DNA from: CAINEC01 sp046073825
GTDB lineage: Bacteria; Bacteroidota; Bacteroidia; AKYH767-A; OLB10
Direction: 5' to 3'
DNA length: 64,000 nt
Assembly: GCA_046073825.1 (NCBI GenBank)
Contig: JBJTMY010000063.1
Span: forward strand, 48,168-112,167
Shown: positions 18,432 to 26,782 of the stretch, in pieces
How positions within the stretch are numbered: position 1 is the first letter of the stretch
Layout: the number at the start of each line of letters is the position of its first letter
Notes under the pieces: model-generated
The model's input: only the letters and a program-made list of their open reading frames with translations
What the model was told of the DNA's origin: nothing
Databases searched by the model: none
Translations under genes and position numbers: made by a program

Positions 18432-19376
18432 ATGCGTATAACACTTCTAATCCTTTGTTTGTTTATTACAGCGTTTGATGTAAAAGCACAACCTTATATT
18501 GACCTCTTGAATATACAATATGGAAAAACTTCTCTTTCGAAATTATTTGTAGGTAAAGATGAACTTAAGATTAACCATGAATGGAAATCATATTCTTTTA
18601 ATGCTCCGATTAAAATTAATGAGCACAAATTAGTCTTGATTAGTCCAGAGATAAATAATAAAATTTACCAGCAAGTAGATAGCACGCTCACCACTCAGCA
18701 GAATGGTAGTACTACTATATCGGCCTACAGCAGAATTCATTCGCATTATATTTCTATATCGCTGCCTGTTACGTTTGTATATAAATTTAAAAATGAAAAT
18801 AGCTTAAGTGCTACATTAGTTTACCGTCAAAATAAAATTTTCGAAAATCAATTTGGGTGGACAACCGATCAGTTAGGTGGAGCGATTTTGTACACTAAAT
18901 ATTACAATGAAAAATTCAAACTGAAAGCAGGTGGATATTACAATCGCGAGTTTTGGGGTAATTACCTTACCCCATTATTAGGGTTTGAATGGAAGGCATC
19001 AAAAAACATTTATTGTTGGGGATTACTTCCTAACTCAACTACGGTTGATGTATCGTTTAATAAGCTTCATGCAGGCTTTGCTTTTCGCGGAATTGAAGAA
19101 TCATACAGTGAAAGTTATAACTCTTACTTTCACGATAGAGAAGGACATTTAAAGCTCTATTTGAATTACTACTTGATTAATAAAGACCAAAAAATTGGAA
19201 TTGTTTTTACTGCTGAAGGGGGGCAGTCGGTTAATAGATTATATGAATTTAAATCGGCGGCCAGTGATAATGTTTTTAAAGTTCATCCAGCAGAAAATTA
19301 TTTTTTAAGGATAGGGGTTGCCGTTAGACTCATCACTAGGAGTGATTTTAAACTTTGGCCATCTCTTCCGATGTAA
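18432..19376 (+). CDS. Outer-membrane beta-barrel-like protein (possibly DUF6268)
   Basis: The protein of 314 residues begins with a signal peptide (MRITLLILCLFITAFDVKAQ). Alternating hydrophobic and polar strands and many aromatic residues follow, as in outer-membrane barrels (for example FKLKAGGYYNREFWGNYLT). The overall pattern resembles the DUF6268 family of Bacteroidota, but this is a recollection of the family pattern and not a search result. The start at 18432 fits both the signal peptide and the promoter box. The 3' end overlaps the end of convergent recJ by 29 bases. Function unknown. Confidence 0.7.
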   Translation: MRITLLILCLFITAFDVKAQPYIDLLNIQYGKTSLSKLFVGKDELKINHEWKSYSFNAPIKINEHKLVLISPEINNKIYQQVDSTLTTQQNGSTTISAYSRIHSHYISISLPVTFVYKFKNENSLSATLVYRQNKIFENQFGWTTDQLGGAILYTKYYNEKFKLKAGGYYNREFWGNYLTPLLGFEWKASKNIYCWGLLPNSTTVDVSFNKLHAGFAFRGIEESYSESYNSYFHDREGHLKLYLNYYLINKDQKIGIVFTAEGGQSVNRLYEFKSAASDNVFKVHPAENYFLRIGVAVRLITRSDFKLWPSLPM

Positions 19377-21090
19377 CAAACTTTAAATCTTTGATGTTTA
19401 ATTGAAGCGTTGTCCTATTATTGAAATTATTTTCTTCAATGTGATAAACCACTTCAAAAGCATCTTGTTGTTCCACCTGCGGGTGATGATGCCCTAATTG
19501 AAAAGCAATACCATCATAGGTAGATTGATAATCATCGTGCTGCACCAAGGTTAATTTCAAGTGATTATTACCAACTACTTTTCCTCTTCCATTATCGCGC
19601 ACATTGGATGATTTAAAAATGGGCGACATATTCCCTGGTCCAAATGGCGCAAACTGTTTTAAGATATTAAAAAACTTTTGAGAGATATCGTTTAAATTTA
19701 GCTCTGCATCAATTTCTACTTCGCGCACCAGCATTCGATCTTCGATGGTAGACGAAACGACCTCTTCAAATCGCTGAATAAACGCCTCCACATTTTCTTC
19801 TTTCATTGTCAATCCTGCTGCGTACATGTGTCCACCAAACTGCTCTAACAAATCGCTACAACTTTCAATAGCGTTATACACATCAAAATCTTTTACAGAA
19901 CGAGCAGAACCTGAAACCATATTATTTTCTTCGTTGCTTTTAGTCAAGACGATAGTTGGGCGGTAATACTTTTCGGTTAAGCGGGACGCTACAATACCAA
20001 TTACTCCTTTATGCCATGCAGGGTTGTAAAGCACCGTTGACTTTCGGAATTTATGGTCCTCACTTTCTTCGATTAATTGAAGTGCGTGTTCAGTAATACT
20101 TTGATCTAAATCTTTTCTTCTTAAATTATGTTCATTAATACCATCACCCAATTGGCCTGCGATATTATCTTTTTTAGAAACAAGCAACTCGACTGCCTTT
20201 TCTCCTGATTCGATGCGACCGGCTGCATTAATTCTTGGAGCAATTAAAAACACGACATCATTAACGGTAATTTCATCTTTTTTAAAATTACTCAATTCGA
20301 GGATTGCTTTAAAACCGGGGCGAGGATTATTATTTAAAAGTTTCAGTCCGTAGTAAGCTAAAATTCTGTTTTCACCTGTGATAGGAACAATATCAGCTGC
20401 AATAGAAACAGCTACTAAATCGAGATATTGCTCGAGGTCTTCGAATGGAATTCCTTTTTGCTGAGCGATTGCTTGAATCAATTTAAACCCCACTCCACAT
20501 CCACTTAATTCCTTATAAGGATAATCGCAATCGGGACGTTTAGGATCAAGAACAGCAATTGCGTCAGGAATTTCATTACCTGGTCGGTGGTGATCACAAA
20601 TAATAAAATCTACTCCTAATGAATTAGCATAATCAATTTTATCGATGCTTTTAATTCCACAGTCGAGGGCGATGATTAATGAAAAATTATTTTCCTTAGC
20701 GTAATCGATACCTTGTTTAGAAATACCGTACCCCTCCTTATAGCGATCGGGAATATAATATCCTACATTCACATACTGATTATGTAGGAAAGTATAAACC
20801 AATGAAACGGCAGTTGTACCATCTACGTCATAATCACCATACACCAATATTTTTTCTTTGTTGAGGATAGCTGTAGAAATGCGTTCAACAGCTTTCTCCA
20901 TATCCTTCATTAAAAAAGGATCATGTAAATCATTTAATGAAGGCCTGAAAAATTGCTTAGCTTCATCATAAGAATTTATTCCACGTTGTACTAAAAGCTG
21001 GGCTAATACTGGATGCACATTCAACTCATCCTTTAATTTCTGGATAGTCTCTGCACTTCCCTTCGGTATAAAAACCCACCTTTTTTCCAT
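19348..21090 (-). CDS. recJ: Single-stranded-DNA-specific exonuclease RecJ
   Basis: RecJ degrades single-stranded DNA 5' to 3' in recombination and mismatch repair. The 580-residue protein shows the DHH phosphoesterase motifs ILVYGDYDVDGTTAVSL, LIIALDCGIKSID and FIICDHHRPG. A DHHA1 domain has GVIGIVASRLTEKY and SGSARSV. A C-terminal OB region follows. The ATG at 21090 is preferred to a TTG three codons upstream. A TATATTTG promoter box lies about 30 bases before it. The end overlaps the convergent outer-membrane gene by 29 bases. Confidence 0.97.
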   Translation of the reverse strand: MEKRWVFIPKGSAETIQKLKDELNVHPVLAQLLVQRGINSYDEAKQFFRPSLNDLHDPFLMKDMEKAVERISTAILNKEKILVYGDYDVDGTTAVSLVYTFLHNQYVNVGYYIPDRYKEGYGISKQGIDYAKENNFSLIIALDCGIKSIDKIDYANSLGVDFIICDHHRPGNEIPDAIAVLDPKRPDCDYPYKELSGCGVGFKLIQAIAQQKGIPFEDLEQYLDLVAVSIAADIVPITGENRILAYYGLKLLNNNPRPGFKAILELSNFKKDEITVNDVVFLIAPRINAAGRIESGEKAVELLVSKKDNIAGQLGDGINEHNLRRKDLDQSITEHALQLIEESEDHKFRKSTVLYNPAWHKGVIGIVASRLTEKYYRPTIVLTKSNEENNMVSGSARSVKDFDVYNAIESCSDLLEQFGGHMYAAGLTMKEENVEAFIQRFEEVVSSTIEDRMLVREVEIDAELNLNDISQKFFNILKQFAPFGPGNMSPIFKSSNVRDNGRGKVVGNNHLKLTLVQHDDYQSTYDGIAFQLGHHHPQVEQQDAFEVVYHIEENNFNNRTTLQLNIKDLKFVTSEEMAKV

Positions 21091-21119
21091 TAGTTGCAAT
21101 TATATAATTGAGGTAATTA

Positions 21120-21127
21120 CAAATATA
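21120..21127 (-). promoter_or_regulatory. Promoter -7 box for recJ
   Basis: TATATTTG on the minus strand is a perfect TAnnTTTG match about 29 bases upstream of the recJ ATG. Confidence 0.6.
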
Positions 21128-21454
21128 CAATTCAAAAGGCAATATTCAGTGTAATCATTTGCAAGTTATCGACAAATCGAGGAATATGATTCTTTAATAG
21201 CTCGAAATAAGTAAGTTAAGTGAAAAGAAATATCAATTATAATCATTAGACCATCAGTTTAGAAACATCAGTAATTGAAAAAACTGAGTAATGTAAAGGC
21301 TATTAGTTTTAAGTAATTTAAACTCCACAAAAATCAGCACTCAACACCATGGGGGGACAGCAGCCCCACCCCGCAGTAAAATTATTAAATCGTAAATAAT
21401 TATTCGGTTAATAAACGTTTATATCCATTTACAAACACTTACTATAATGAAATT
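21128..21454. other. Intergenic region without a recognised gene
   Basis: No convincing open frame, tRNA or known RNA is visible between recJ and the trhO terminator. The only notable structure is a G+C-rich block near 21347-21373 (runs of G then CCCC ACCCC) within very A+T-rich sequence. It can form a small GGGG/CCCC hairpin but has no T-run. Confidence 0.6.
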
Positions 21455-21483
21455 AAAAATCCGCATCAGTGATGCGGATTTTT
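21455..21483 (-). terminator. Strong terminator after trhO
   Basis: A 13-bp stem pairs AAAAATCCGCATC with GATGCGGATTTTT around a 3-base loop, with T-runs in both directions. It lies about 30 bases past the trhO stop. Confidence 0.88.
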
Positions 21484-21515
21484 AACAACGATTTTATTTA
21501 GTCTAAAAAAGATAA

Positions 21516-22592
21516 TTATTTGCTACTATCATTCGTCGACTTTGTCAATTCATGATCATATTTTAGAATCTGTTTTAAATCGGGGCGTAGTCGACTTCTA
21601 TAAACAGAAAGAGTATCTGATTTGATTTTTCCTTTGCGAAGTTTACGCTGCTCTTCAATTGGGAGTGCCGCAATTTCTTTGCACTTTGGTGTACAACATC
21701 CATTCATTGATTCTTTACACTTGTCGCATTGTATAAAAAGCAAATGACAATCATCATTTGCGCAATTTGTATGATTATCGCACGCTGTTCCACATTGATG
21801 ACAAGAAGCAATAACATCTTCTGTTATACGCTCACCTAGTCGATCGTCGAAAACGAAATTTTTACCAATAAACTTAGATGGAATTCCTTTTTCCTTTATC
21901 TCTTGGGCGTAATTAATTATTCCACCATACAATTGATTTACATCTTCAAATCCGTGATGTTTAAACCATGCGCTGGCTTTCTCGCAACGAATACCGCCCG
22001 TGCAATACAATAAAATTTTATGGTCTTTTTTATTCTCCACCATATCCATTCCCATCTGCAAACAATCTCGAAATGTATCCGATTCGGGCAATAAGGCATT
22101 TTCAAAATGACCTACTTCACTTTCATAATGATTGCGCATATCAATCACAATTGCATTTGGATCTTCAAGTGCTTTATTAAACTCTTCTGCATTTAGGTGT
22201 TTACCAACTTTAGTCACATCAAAAGAATCATCATCTAAACCATCGGCTACCACTTTTTCGCGAATGCGAACGATTAGTTTTATAAATGACTTTCCATTAT
22301 CCTCCACTGCAATTTTAAGTGGCATAGACTTCAAATGCTCATCTTGTTCAAGAAGTGATTTAAATGTTTCGAAGTGTTGCTCTGGAATGCTTATCTGTGC
22401 ATTAATCCCTTCGTGCGCTACATATACGCGTCCGAGAATATTTAATTCTTCAAAACGTCTGTATAAATCGGCACGGTACATCTCTAATTGATTGATAAAA
22501 ACGTATCGATAAAAAGAAAGTGTAATTCGTTGGAAGTTTTCCCGATCCAGTTTTTTCTGAAGCGTAGCCTTATCGTATTTATTGTGAAGCAT
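21516..22592 (-). CDS. trhO: tRNA uridine(34) hydroxylase TrhO (rhodanese-domain protein)
   Basis: TrhO/YceA hydroxylates uridine at tRNA position 34 using a rhodanese-type active site. The 358-residue protein has an N-terminal acylphosphatase-like domain (GRVYVAHEGINAQISIP). The rhodanese domain has AIVIDMRNHYESEVGHF and the active-site loop LLYCTGGIRCEKASAW. A cysteine-rich C-terminal tail (CHQCGTACDNHTNC, then CDKCKESMNGCCTPKC) is typical of longer members. The ATG at 22592 is chosen because a perfect TATCTTTG box with a TTTG 21 bases upstream lies inside the longer frame, 7 bases before this ATG. It is next to an AlkD-like gene on the same strand. Confidence 0.93.
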   Translation of the reverse strand: MLHNKYDKATLQKKLDRENFQRITLSFYRYVFINQLEMYRADLYRRFEELNILGRVYVAHEGINAQISIPEQHFETFKSLLEQDEHLKSMPLKIAVEDNGKSFIKLIVRIREKVVADGLDDDSFDVTKVGKHLNAEEFNKALEDPNAIVIDMRNHYESEVGHFENALLPESDTFRDCLQMGMDMVENKKDHKILLYCTGGIRCEKASAWFKHHGFEDVNQLYGGIINYAQEIKEKGIPSKFIGKNFVFDDRLGERITEDVIASCHQCGTACDNHTNCANDDCHLLFIQCDKCKESMNGCCTPKCKEIAALPIEEQRKLRKGKIKSDTLSVYRSRLRPDLKQILKYDHELTKSTNDSSK

Positions 22593-22599
22593 AATGTCA

Positions 22600-22607
22600 C
22601 AAAGATA
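22600..22607 (-). promoter_or_regulatory. Promoter -7 box for trhO
   Basis: TATCTTTG on the minus strand is 7 bases from the start codon. A TTTG (-33 element) sits 21 bases further upstream, matching the Bacteroidota two-part consensus. Confidence 0.7.
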
Positions 22608-22649
22608 CAAAGCCTTCACTTTACACTGCAAAAATAAAATACTGATATT

Positions 22650-23327
22650 TTACAGGTATTTTTTTGCTTCGCGAAGACTTACCGTAGAAAGGGTGTGCTG
22701 ATCAACAAATTTCTGAACATCGGTTGGATTAAACTTACTATACTGACGTAATGACCAGCCTACTGCTTTTTGAATAAAAAACTCCTTGGAAGAAATATAT
22801 TTTTCACATTGAGCAAACAATAAAAACTTATCTGTGTTGGCGGCGTATTTTAATTGAAAAATTAACGTTGTGCGATGAAACCAAAAGCTAGGATGCGCAT
22901 CCCATCGTTCAATTGATGGCCATATCAAATCTGGATATCGTTGTAATAATTTCCCAACCATATTAGATGCAATTGCATCCACAGTGTCCCACCACGATTT
23001 ATTATCAATCATCCACTCAAAAAGTGTCAACGTTTCTCTATTCCATTTTCGATGAACCTTCATGAGGTATTCCATGGCCACGTAGTGGCATTCGCGTTGA
23101 GGTTGCGACCAAAGAAACTTCACAATATCTTCCATATTCTTTTCGCTGCTATTCGCTAACTGTTGGATAAATGGCTTTGATAATTCAGCACGTACTTCTT
23201 TTTGTAAACCAAAAAACTCAAACTGGTTACGCATATACGCTTCCATTTTGATAGCTTGCGCTTTATTTGCACTTTTATTAAACGCTGCCAATAATTGCGC
23301 GACAATTTCCTTGACCTCTTTTTGCAT
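22650..23327 (-). CDS. AlkD-like DNA alkylation repair protein
   Basis: The 225-residue protein is built of helical HEAT-like repeats of the AlkD DNA glycosylase family, which excises alkylated purines. The family's conserved positions are visible in DNKSWWDTVDAIA, WFHRTTLIFQL and KAVGWSLRQYSK, which correspond to the tryptophan, aspartate and arginine positions lining the AlkD DNA-binding groove. It starts after the terminator of the small CxxC gene and lies upstream of trhO. No promoter box is evident. Confidence 0.9.
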   Translation of the reverse strand: MQKEVKEIVAQLLAAFNKSANKAQAIKMEAYMRNQFEFFGLQKEVRAELSKPFIQQLANSSEKNMEDIVKFLWSQPQRECHYVAMEYLMKVHRKWNRETLTLFEWMIDNKSWWDTVDAIASNMVGKLLQRYPDLIWPSIERWDAHPSFWFHRTTLIFQLKYAANTDKFLLFAQCEKYISSKEFFIQKAVGWSLRQYSKFNPTDVQKFVDQHTLSTVSLREAKKYL

Positions 23328-23336
23328 GTTATAAAA

Positions 23337-23360
23337 AAAAGTCGGGAGCGCCCGACTTTT
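23337..23360 (-). terminator. Terminator after the small CxxC membrane protein gene
   Basis: A 10-bp stem (AAAAGTCGGG with CCCGACTTTT) with a 4-base loop sits between the small gene and the AlkD-like gene. Confidence 0.8.
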
Positions 23361-23365
23361 CGTTT

Positions 23366-23605
23366 TTATTGTTCAATGGATGTTTTCTTTCTTTTGTTCT
23401 TTTTGTAGATGAAAAAAGCAGTACCGCCTAATACATAAGGTATCGCCATTAGAAATAAAATCCCTTTGTTTAATCCTCGTCCTTGCATTTCCCCTTTCTT
23501 TATTCCGGATTCAGCCGCCTGACGGCACATAGAACATTGCGCATTTACATCGTTATTAAGAGTAAATGATAAAACAAATACGAGTGATAGAATTATCTTT
23601 TTCAT
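23366..23605 (-). CDS. Small exported membrane protein with N-terminal CxxC, oxidase cluster
   Basis: The 79-residue protein has a signal peptide (MKKIILSLVFVLSFTLNNDVNA). The mature end begins QCSMCRQAAESG, with a CxxC motif (C24, C27). A 20-residue membrane segment (residues 48-67) and a basic tail KKNKRKKTSIEQ follow. Mature protein would display CxxC in the periplasm. The ATG at 23605 is chosen over the longer frame because a TAACTTTG box ends 5 bases before it. Similar small proteins accompany cytochrome oxidase genes in Bacteroidota, which suggests a copper- or thiol-handling role in oxidase assembly; this is inference. Confidence 0.8.
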   Translation of the reverse strand: MKKIILSLVFVLSFTLNNDVNAQCSMCRQAAESGIKKGEMQGRGLNKGILFLMAIPYVLGGTAFFIYKKNKRKKTSIEQ

Positions 23606-23610
23606 ACTGT

Positions 23611-23618
23611 CAAAGTTA
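23611..23618 (-). promoter_or_regulatory. Promoter -7 box for the small CxxC gene
   Basis: TAACTTTG on the minus strand ends 5 bases before the ATG at 23605, giving this gene its own promoter at the end of the oxidase cluster. Confidence 0.6.
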
Positions 23619-23644
23619 AAAACTTGTAATTTGTAAAACAATAA

Positions 23645-24187
23645 TTAAAAAGAGTAATAAGGAGAGATCATCAAATAAACGATAACCCCCGTAATAGTAA
23701 CATATAACCAAATAGGAAAAGTAAATCGTACAAGTTTTCTATGTTTCTCTACTTTGTTGTTTAAGCCGTACCAGAATGATATCAATATTAATGGAAGAAC
23801 CACTGCGGCTAGAATAATATGACTAGCCAATAATGCTAAGTAGAAAGGACGAATTGGATTATCTATTGGAAACTTCGTTTCATTGGCCATCCAATGATAT
23901 GCAACATAGGAAACAAGAAATAAGGCAGAGAGGCAAAAGGTAATAAGATTTAATTGCTTATGAAGTCCGACATTTTTATTTCGGATTGCACGATAAGAAA
24001 GGATAAGCAAAATGGAACAACTTGCATTTATTATTGCATTTAATGTAGGCAACCATGTTGCAAATGATGGTAGTACCTCGGGACGAGGAAGCACCTTTTG
24101 ATTTAACAGAACGACAACCAGAAAAACAACTATGGATAGCGAAAGGACGATTCTAAAGACAGCTTTTTCAGATAAATTAGAGAACAT
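23645..24187 (-). CDS. DUF420 membrane protein
   Basis: The 180-residue protein has five predicted membrane helices and the DUF420 pattern of conserved histidines and polar residues (LNAIINASCSILLILSY, GLHKQLNL, VSYVAYHW, ASHIILAAVVLP, KHRKLVRFTFPIWLY). DUF420 includes the Bacillus factor CtaM, needed for caa3 oxidase assembly. Its place after the SCO gene in an oxidase cluster supports the same job here, by inference. It begins 33 bases after the SCO gene stops. Confidence 0.88.
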   Translation of the reverse strand: MFSNLSEKAVFRIVLSLSIVVFLVVVLLNQKVLPRPEVLPSFATWLPTLNAIINASCSILLILSYRAIRNKNVGLHKQLNLITFCLSALFLVSYVAYHWMANETKFPIDNPIRPFYLALLASHIILAAVVLPLILISFWYGLNNKVEKHRKLVRFTFPIWLYVTITGVIVYLMISPYYSF

Positions 24188-24220
24188 GATTTGTTTATTT
24201 TCTACAACAAGACGATTTTA

Positions 24221-24910
24221 TTATTGTTTAGTGTATTCACGTTTTAGCACATCCACATCTTCAATTAAGCGGTCTACATCCAAAATGTTCGTTCCATCAT
24301 AAGTTTGAACATTACCACGCTTATCTTTCCCCCCTCTTATTCGACCTTGTTTATCAATTAATGTAAACATTTCTGAATGGATAAAATCATCAGGGCCACC
24401 ATCACCATCACCTGTGACTAAAAAGTAAGAATTGCGTGCAAGGTCGTAAATCGTTTTTTTGTTTCCTGTTAGGAAGAACCATTTATTAGCAATTGCTCGA
24501 TGTTTAAGAGCATATTCCTTCAAAACAGAAGGCGAATCATGTTCAGGATCAACGGTGTATGAAACAATAACGACATCGGTATCTTTTTCAAATGCATGTT
24601 GCACTCGCATCATTTCATTCGACATTTTGGGACAGATAGTTCCGCAAGTAGTAAAGATAAAATTAGCAATATGAATTTTACCTCTAAAAATAGCATCTGT
24701 TACAAGTACACTATCTTGATTCAAAAGCGAAAAACCGCTGATAGTGTGATAAACAGTATCGTTTATCTGACGACCATCAACGGTTTTTGATTGTATTTCA
24801 ACCGGACCTAAAACCTCAAGCGATTTAAAGTTGTTTTTTCCTGTTTGCAAATATAAATATGCTAACGGGGGAACTACTAATAAACCGAATAGAATCCAGA
24901 ATTTTCTCAC
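24221..24910 (-). CDS. SCO1/SenC family copper chaperone
   Basis: SCO proteins deliver copper to, or reduce, the CuA site of cytochrome oxidase subunit II in the periplasm. The 229-residue protein has one N-terminal membrane anchor. The CxxxC copper site lies in FTTCGTICPKMSNEM, and the conserved histidine is in FIHSEMFTLID. The thioredoxin-like fold is indicated by HIANFIFTTCG. It starts 2 bases after the subunit IV gene stops, so it belongs to the oxidase operon. Confidence 0.95.
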   Translation of the reverse strand: MRKFWILFGLLVVPPLAYLYLQTGKNNFKSLEVLGPVEIQSKTVDGRQINDTVYHTISGFSLLNQDSVLVTDAIFRGKIHIANFIFTTCGTICPKMSNEMMRVQHAFEKDTDVVIVSYTVDPEHDSPSVLKEYALKHRAIANKWFFLTGNKKTIYDLARNSYFLVTGDGDGGPDDFIHSEMFTLIDKQGRIRGGKDKRGNVQTYDGTNILDVDRLIEDVDVLKREYTKQ

Positions 24911-24912
24911 TG

Positions 24913-25284
24913 TTACTTAAAGAACAAATCCCAAAGATTTAGATAGTTTGCTTCAGTCAAAGACATTGCAATCAAATAAATAATAAGGATAAATGGAAGT
25001 AAAATGCAATAAGCTAATGATAACTTTTCGTGCTTTAAATGCATAAAGAACGCAACAATAAAATATGCTTTAACGATAGTCAAAGTAATGAAGATAAACA
25101 TCATTAATTCTTTTGACAAACTAGTGAATGCAATAGCTACTTCACCGATAGTAATAAACAATAGAATCCAAAATGTTTTCCAAATTACAGAACGATTTTT
25201 CGGATCGTAATGTTCAGGGACGAACTGATTGTGTATATCGCCGGTATAGTAACCGTGCATTTCATGATTATGATGTTCACTCAT
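24913..25284 (-). CDS. Cytochrome c oxidase subunit IV
   Basis: The 123-residue protein has three membrane helices and matches the short prokaryotic subunit IV of caa3 oxidases. The characteristic segment is VKAYFIVAFFMHLKHEK. A histidine-rich N-terminus (HHNHEMHGYY) precedes the first helix. It lies between subunit III and SCO genes with short gaps. Confidence 0.9.
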   Translation of the reverse strand: MSEHHNHEMHGYYTGDIHNQFVPEHYDPKNRSVIWKTFWILLFITIGEVAIAFTSLSKELMMFIFITLTIVKAYFIVAFFMHLKHEKLSLAYCILLPFILIIYLIAMSLTEANYLNLWDLFFK

Positions 25285-25310
25285 GATAAATTTCTTTTTT
25301 TAATTATTAA

Positions 25311-26162
25311 TTAAACCAAATAGAAGAAGGTAAATACAAATACCCAAACTAAATCGACAAAGTGCCAATAAAGCCCTGTTTTCTCGATGTGCTCATAATG
25401 GCCTCTACGAGAGTACACTCCACCCAACACATTAAAGAAAATGATCAGGTTAATTACCACCCCACTAAATACGTGGAATCCGTGGAATCCAGTGATAAAG
25501 AAGAAGAAATCAGCAAACAGCGGATGTCCGTACTCGTTATTCACCAAGTTAGCGCCTTTAATTGGTTTTGAAATAGCTTTAATATGTTCTACCTCTGCCT
25601 TATCTGCAATCACTTTATGATCTGGAGCTATCAAAGCCCAATCAGGAATTGCAGTATGAGAATGACTATGTAAACTCGGTGCATTTTCAGGAAAACGATA
25701 AATCTCCCCCATTGGAGTAATTAAGGCTCCCTTCGGAGTTCCTGTAATGAAATTATACCACTCCCAAGCCTGGGAACCGACGAACATAAATCCGCCGATA
25801 ATTGTTAATCCTAACCAGATAGCAACACTTCTGTTATCTCTTCTATGGCCTGCATCTACTGCAAGAACCATGGTTACGGAACTCATGATAAGGATGAAGG
25901 TCATTAACCCTACATAAGCCAATGGTAAGTGTTCATGTACAAACGGAAAATGCGTAAACACATCGTTTGCGGTTGGCCATACCTGAGTATGACGATGACG
26001 GAACGCGCCATAAGCAATAATTAAACTGGAGAATGTGAATGCATCCGACACAAGGAAGAACCACATCATCATTTTTCCCCAGCTGATTCCAAATGGAGAA
26101 ACTCCTCCACCCCATGAACTAGAGTTAGAGTTTTCGTTGTTTAGTGTAGCTTCTGCAGCCAT
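25311..26162 (-). CDS. Cytochrome c oxidase subunit III (long form)
   Basis: The 283-residue protein contains the heme-copper oxidase subunit III helices, including MMMWFFLVSDAFTFSS, WEWYNFI, FFFITGFHGFHVFSGV and the end YWHFVDLVWVFVFTFFYLV. An extra hydrophilic insert of about 60 residues (PKGALITP to NNEYGHPLF) sits between helices. Subunit III supports proton uptake in the oxidase. It is one of two subunit III-like genes in tandem. Confidence 0.95.
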   Translation of the reverse strand: MAAEATLNNENSNSSSWGGGVSPFGISWGKMMMWFFLVSDAFTFSSLIIAYGAFRHRHTQVWPTANDVFTHFPFVHEHLPLAYVGLMTFILIMSSVTMVLAVDAGHRRDNRSVAIWLGLTIIGGFMFVGSQAWEWYNFITGTPKGALITPMGEIYRFPENAPSLHSHSHTAIPDWALIAPDHKVIADKAEVEHIKAISKPIKGANLVNNEYGHPLFADFFFFITGFHGFHVFSGVVINLIIFFNVLGGVYSRRGHYEHIEKTGLYWHFVDLVWVFVFTFFYLV

Positions 26163-26197
26163 ACGGTAGTGTGAGTGTTTTAAAGATTATCTAATTT

Positions 26198-26779
26198 TTA
26201 TCGAAACAGCGCCAAAAATACAAATAAAATCAACCAAAGAAAATCTAAAAAGTGCCAATATGTAGCACAAAGTGAAATTCCTAGATGATTTTTCGCAGAA
26301 TAACGGTTCTTTTTTGCCTTAAATGTGGTGAATGCCATGCTAATTACTCCAAATAACAGATGGGCTAAATGCAATCCGGATAATGCATAAAAAAATGATT
26401 CCGAAGGATTTCCACCTGCAAAATGAATATTATTATGAACTAATTGATTCCAACCCATGAATTGAAATACAACAAAGGCTACTCCTAAGATCAGGGTGTA
26501 AAATAAAAACTGATAGGACTTTTTATTCTCTTCTTTTTTTATTGCTGATCGTGACAGTTCCAGAGTAATGCTGCTTCCCAGTATCACAGCAGTTGAGACA
26601 TAAAACATCGATGGTATTTCAAATACCAGCCAATTCCCTTCTGCTTGTCGAACGATGTAGCCCGACATTAATCCAGCAAATAGCATAACAATACTTGCGA
26701 GGGCAATCCATAAAATTATTTTTTGAGTTGGAATTGTTGGTTCCAATTCGGTGGTGGGTGATGTGATTGTATTTTCCAT
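26198..26779 (-). CDS. Cytochrome c oxidase subunit III (short paralogue)
   Basis: The 193-residue membrane protein has the same fold as subunit III, with FYALSGLHLAHLLFGV and a matching end CATYWHFLDFLWLILFVFLALF. The N-terminus is a proline/threonine-rich cytoplasmic tail. Paired long and short subunit III genes are common in Bacteroidota oxidase clusters. It starts 3 bases after ctaB stops, indicating co-transcription. Confidence 0.92.
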   Translation of the reverse strand: MENTITSPTTELEPTIPTQKIILWIALASIVMLFAGLMSGYIVRQAEGNWLVFEIPSMFYVSTAVILGSSITLELSRSAIKKEENKKSYQFLFYTLILGVAFVVFQFMGWNQLVHNNIHFAGGNPSESFFYALSGLHLAHLLFGVISMAFTTFKAKKNRYSAKNHLGISLCATYWHFLDFLWLILFVFLALFR

Positions 26780-26782
26780 AGA

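Noticed and set aside
21340..21380. tRNA or known small RNA at the G+C-rich block
   Set aside because: No cloverleaf, anticodon arm or CCA-like end can be drawn; only a short hairpin is possible.
22593..22631. Longer trhO start at 22631
   Set aside because: A perfect TATCTTTG box with a TTTG 21 bases upstream lies within this extension, 7 bases before the ATG at 22592.
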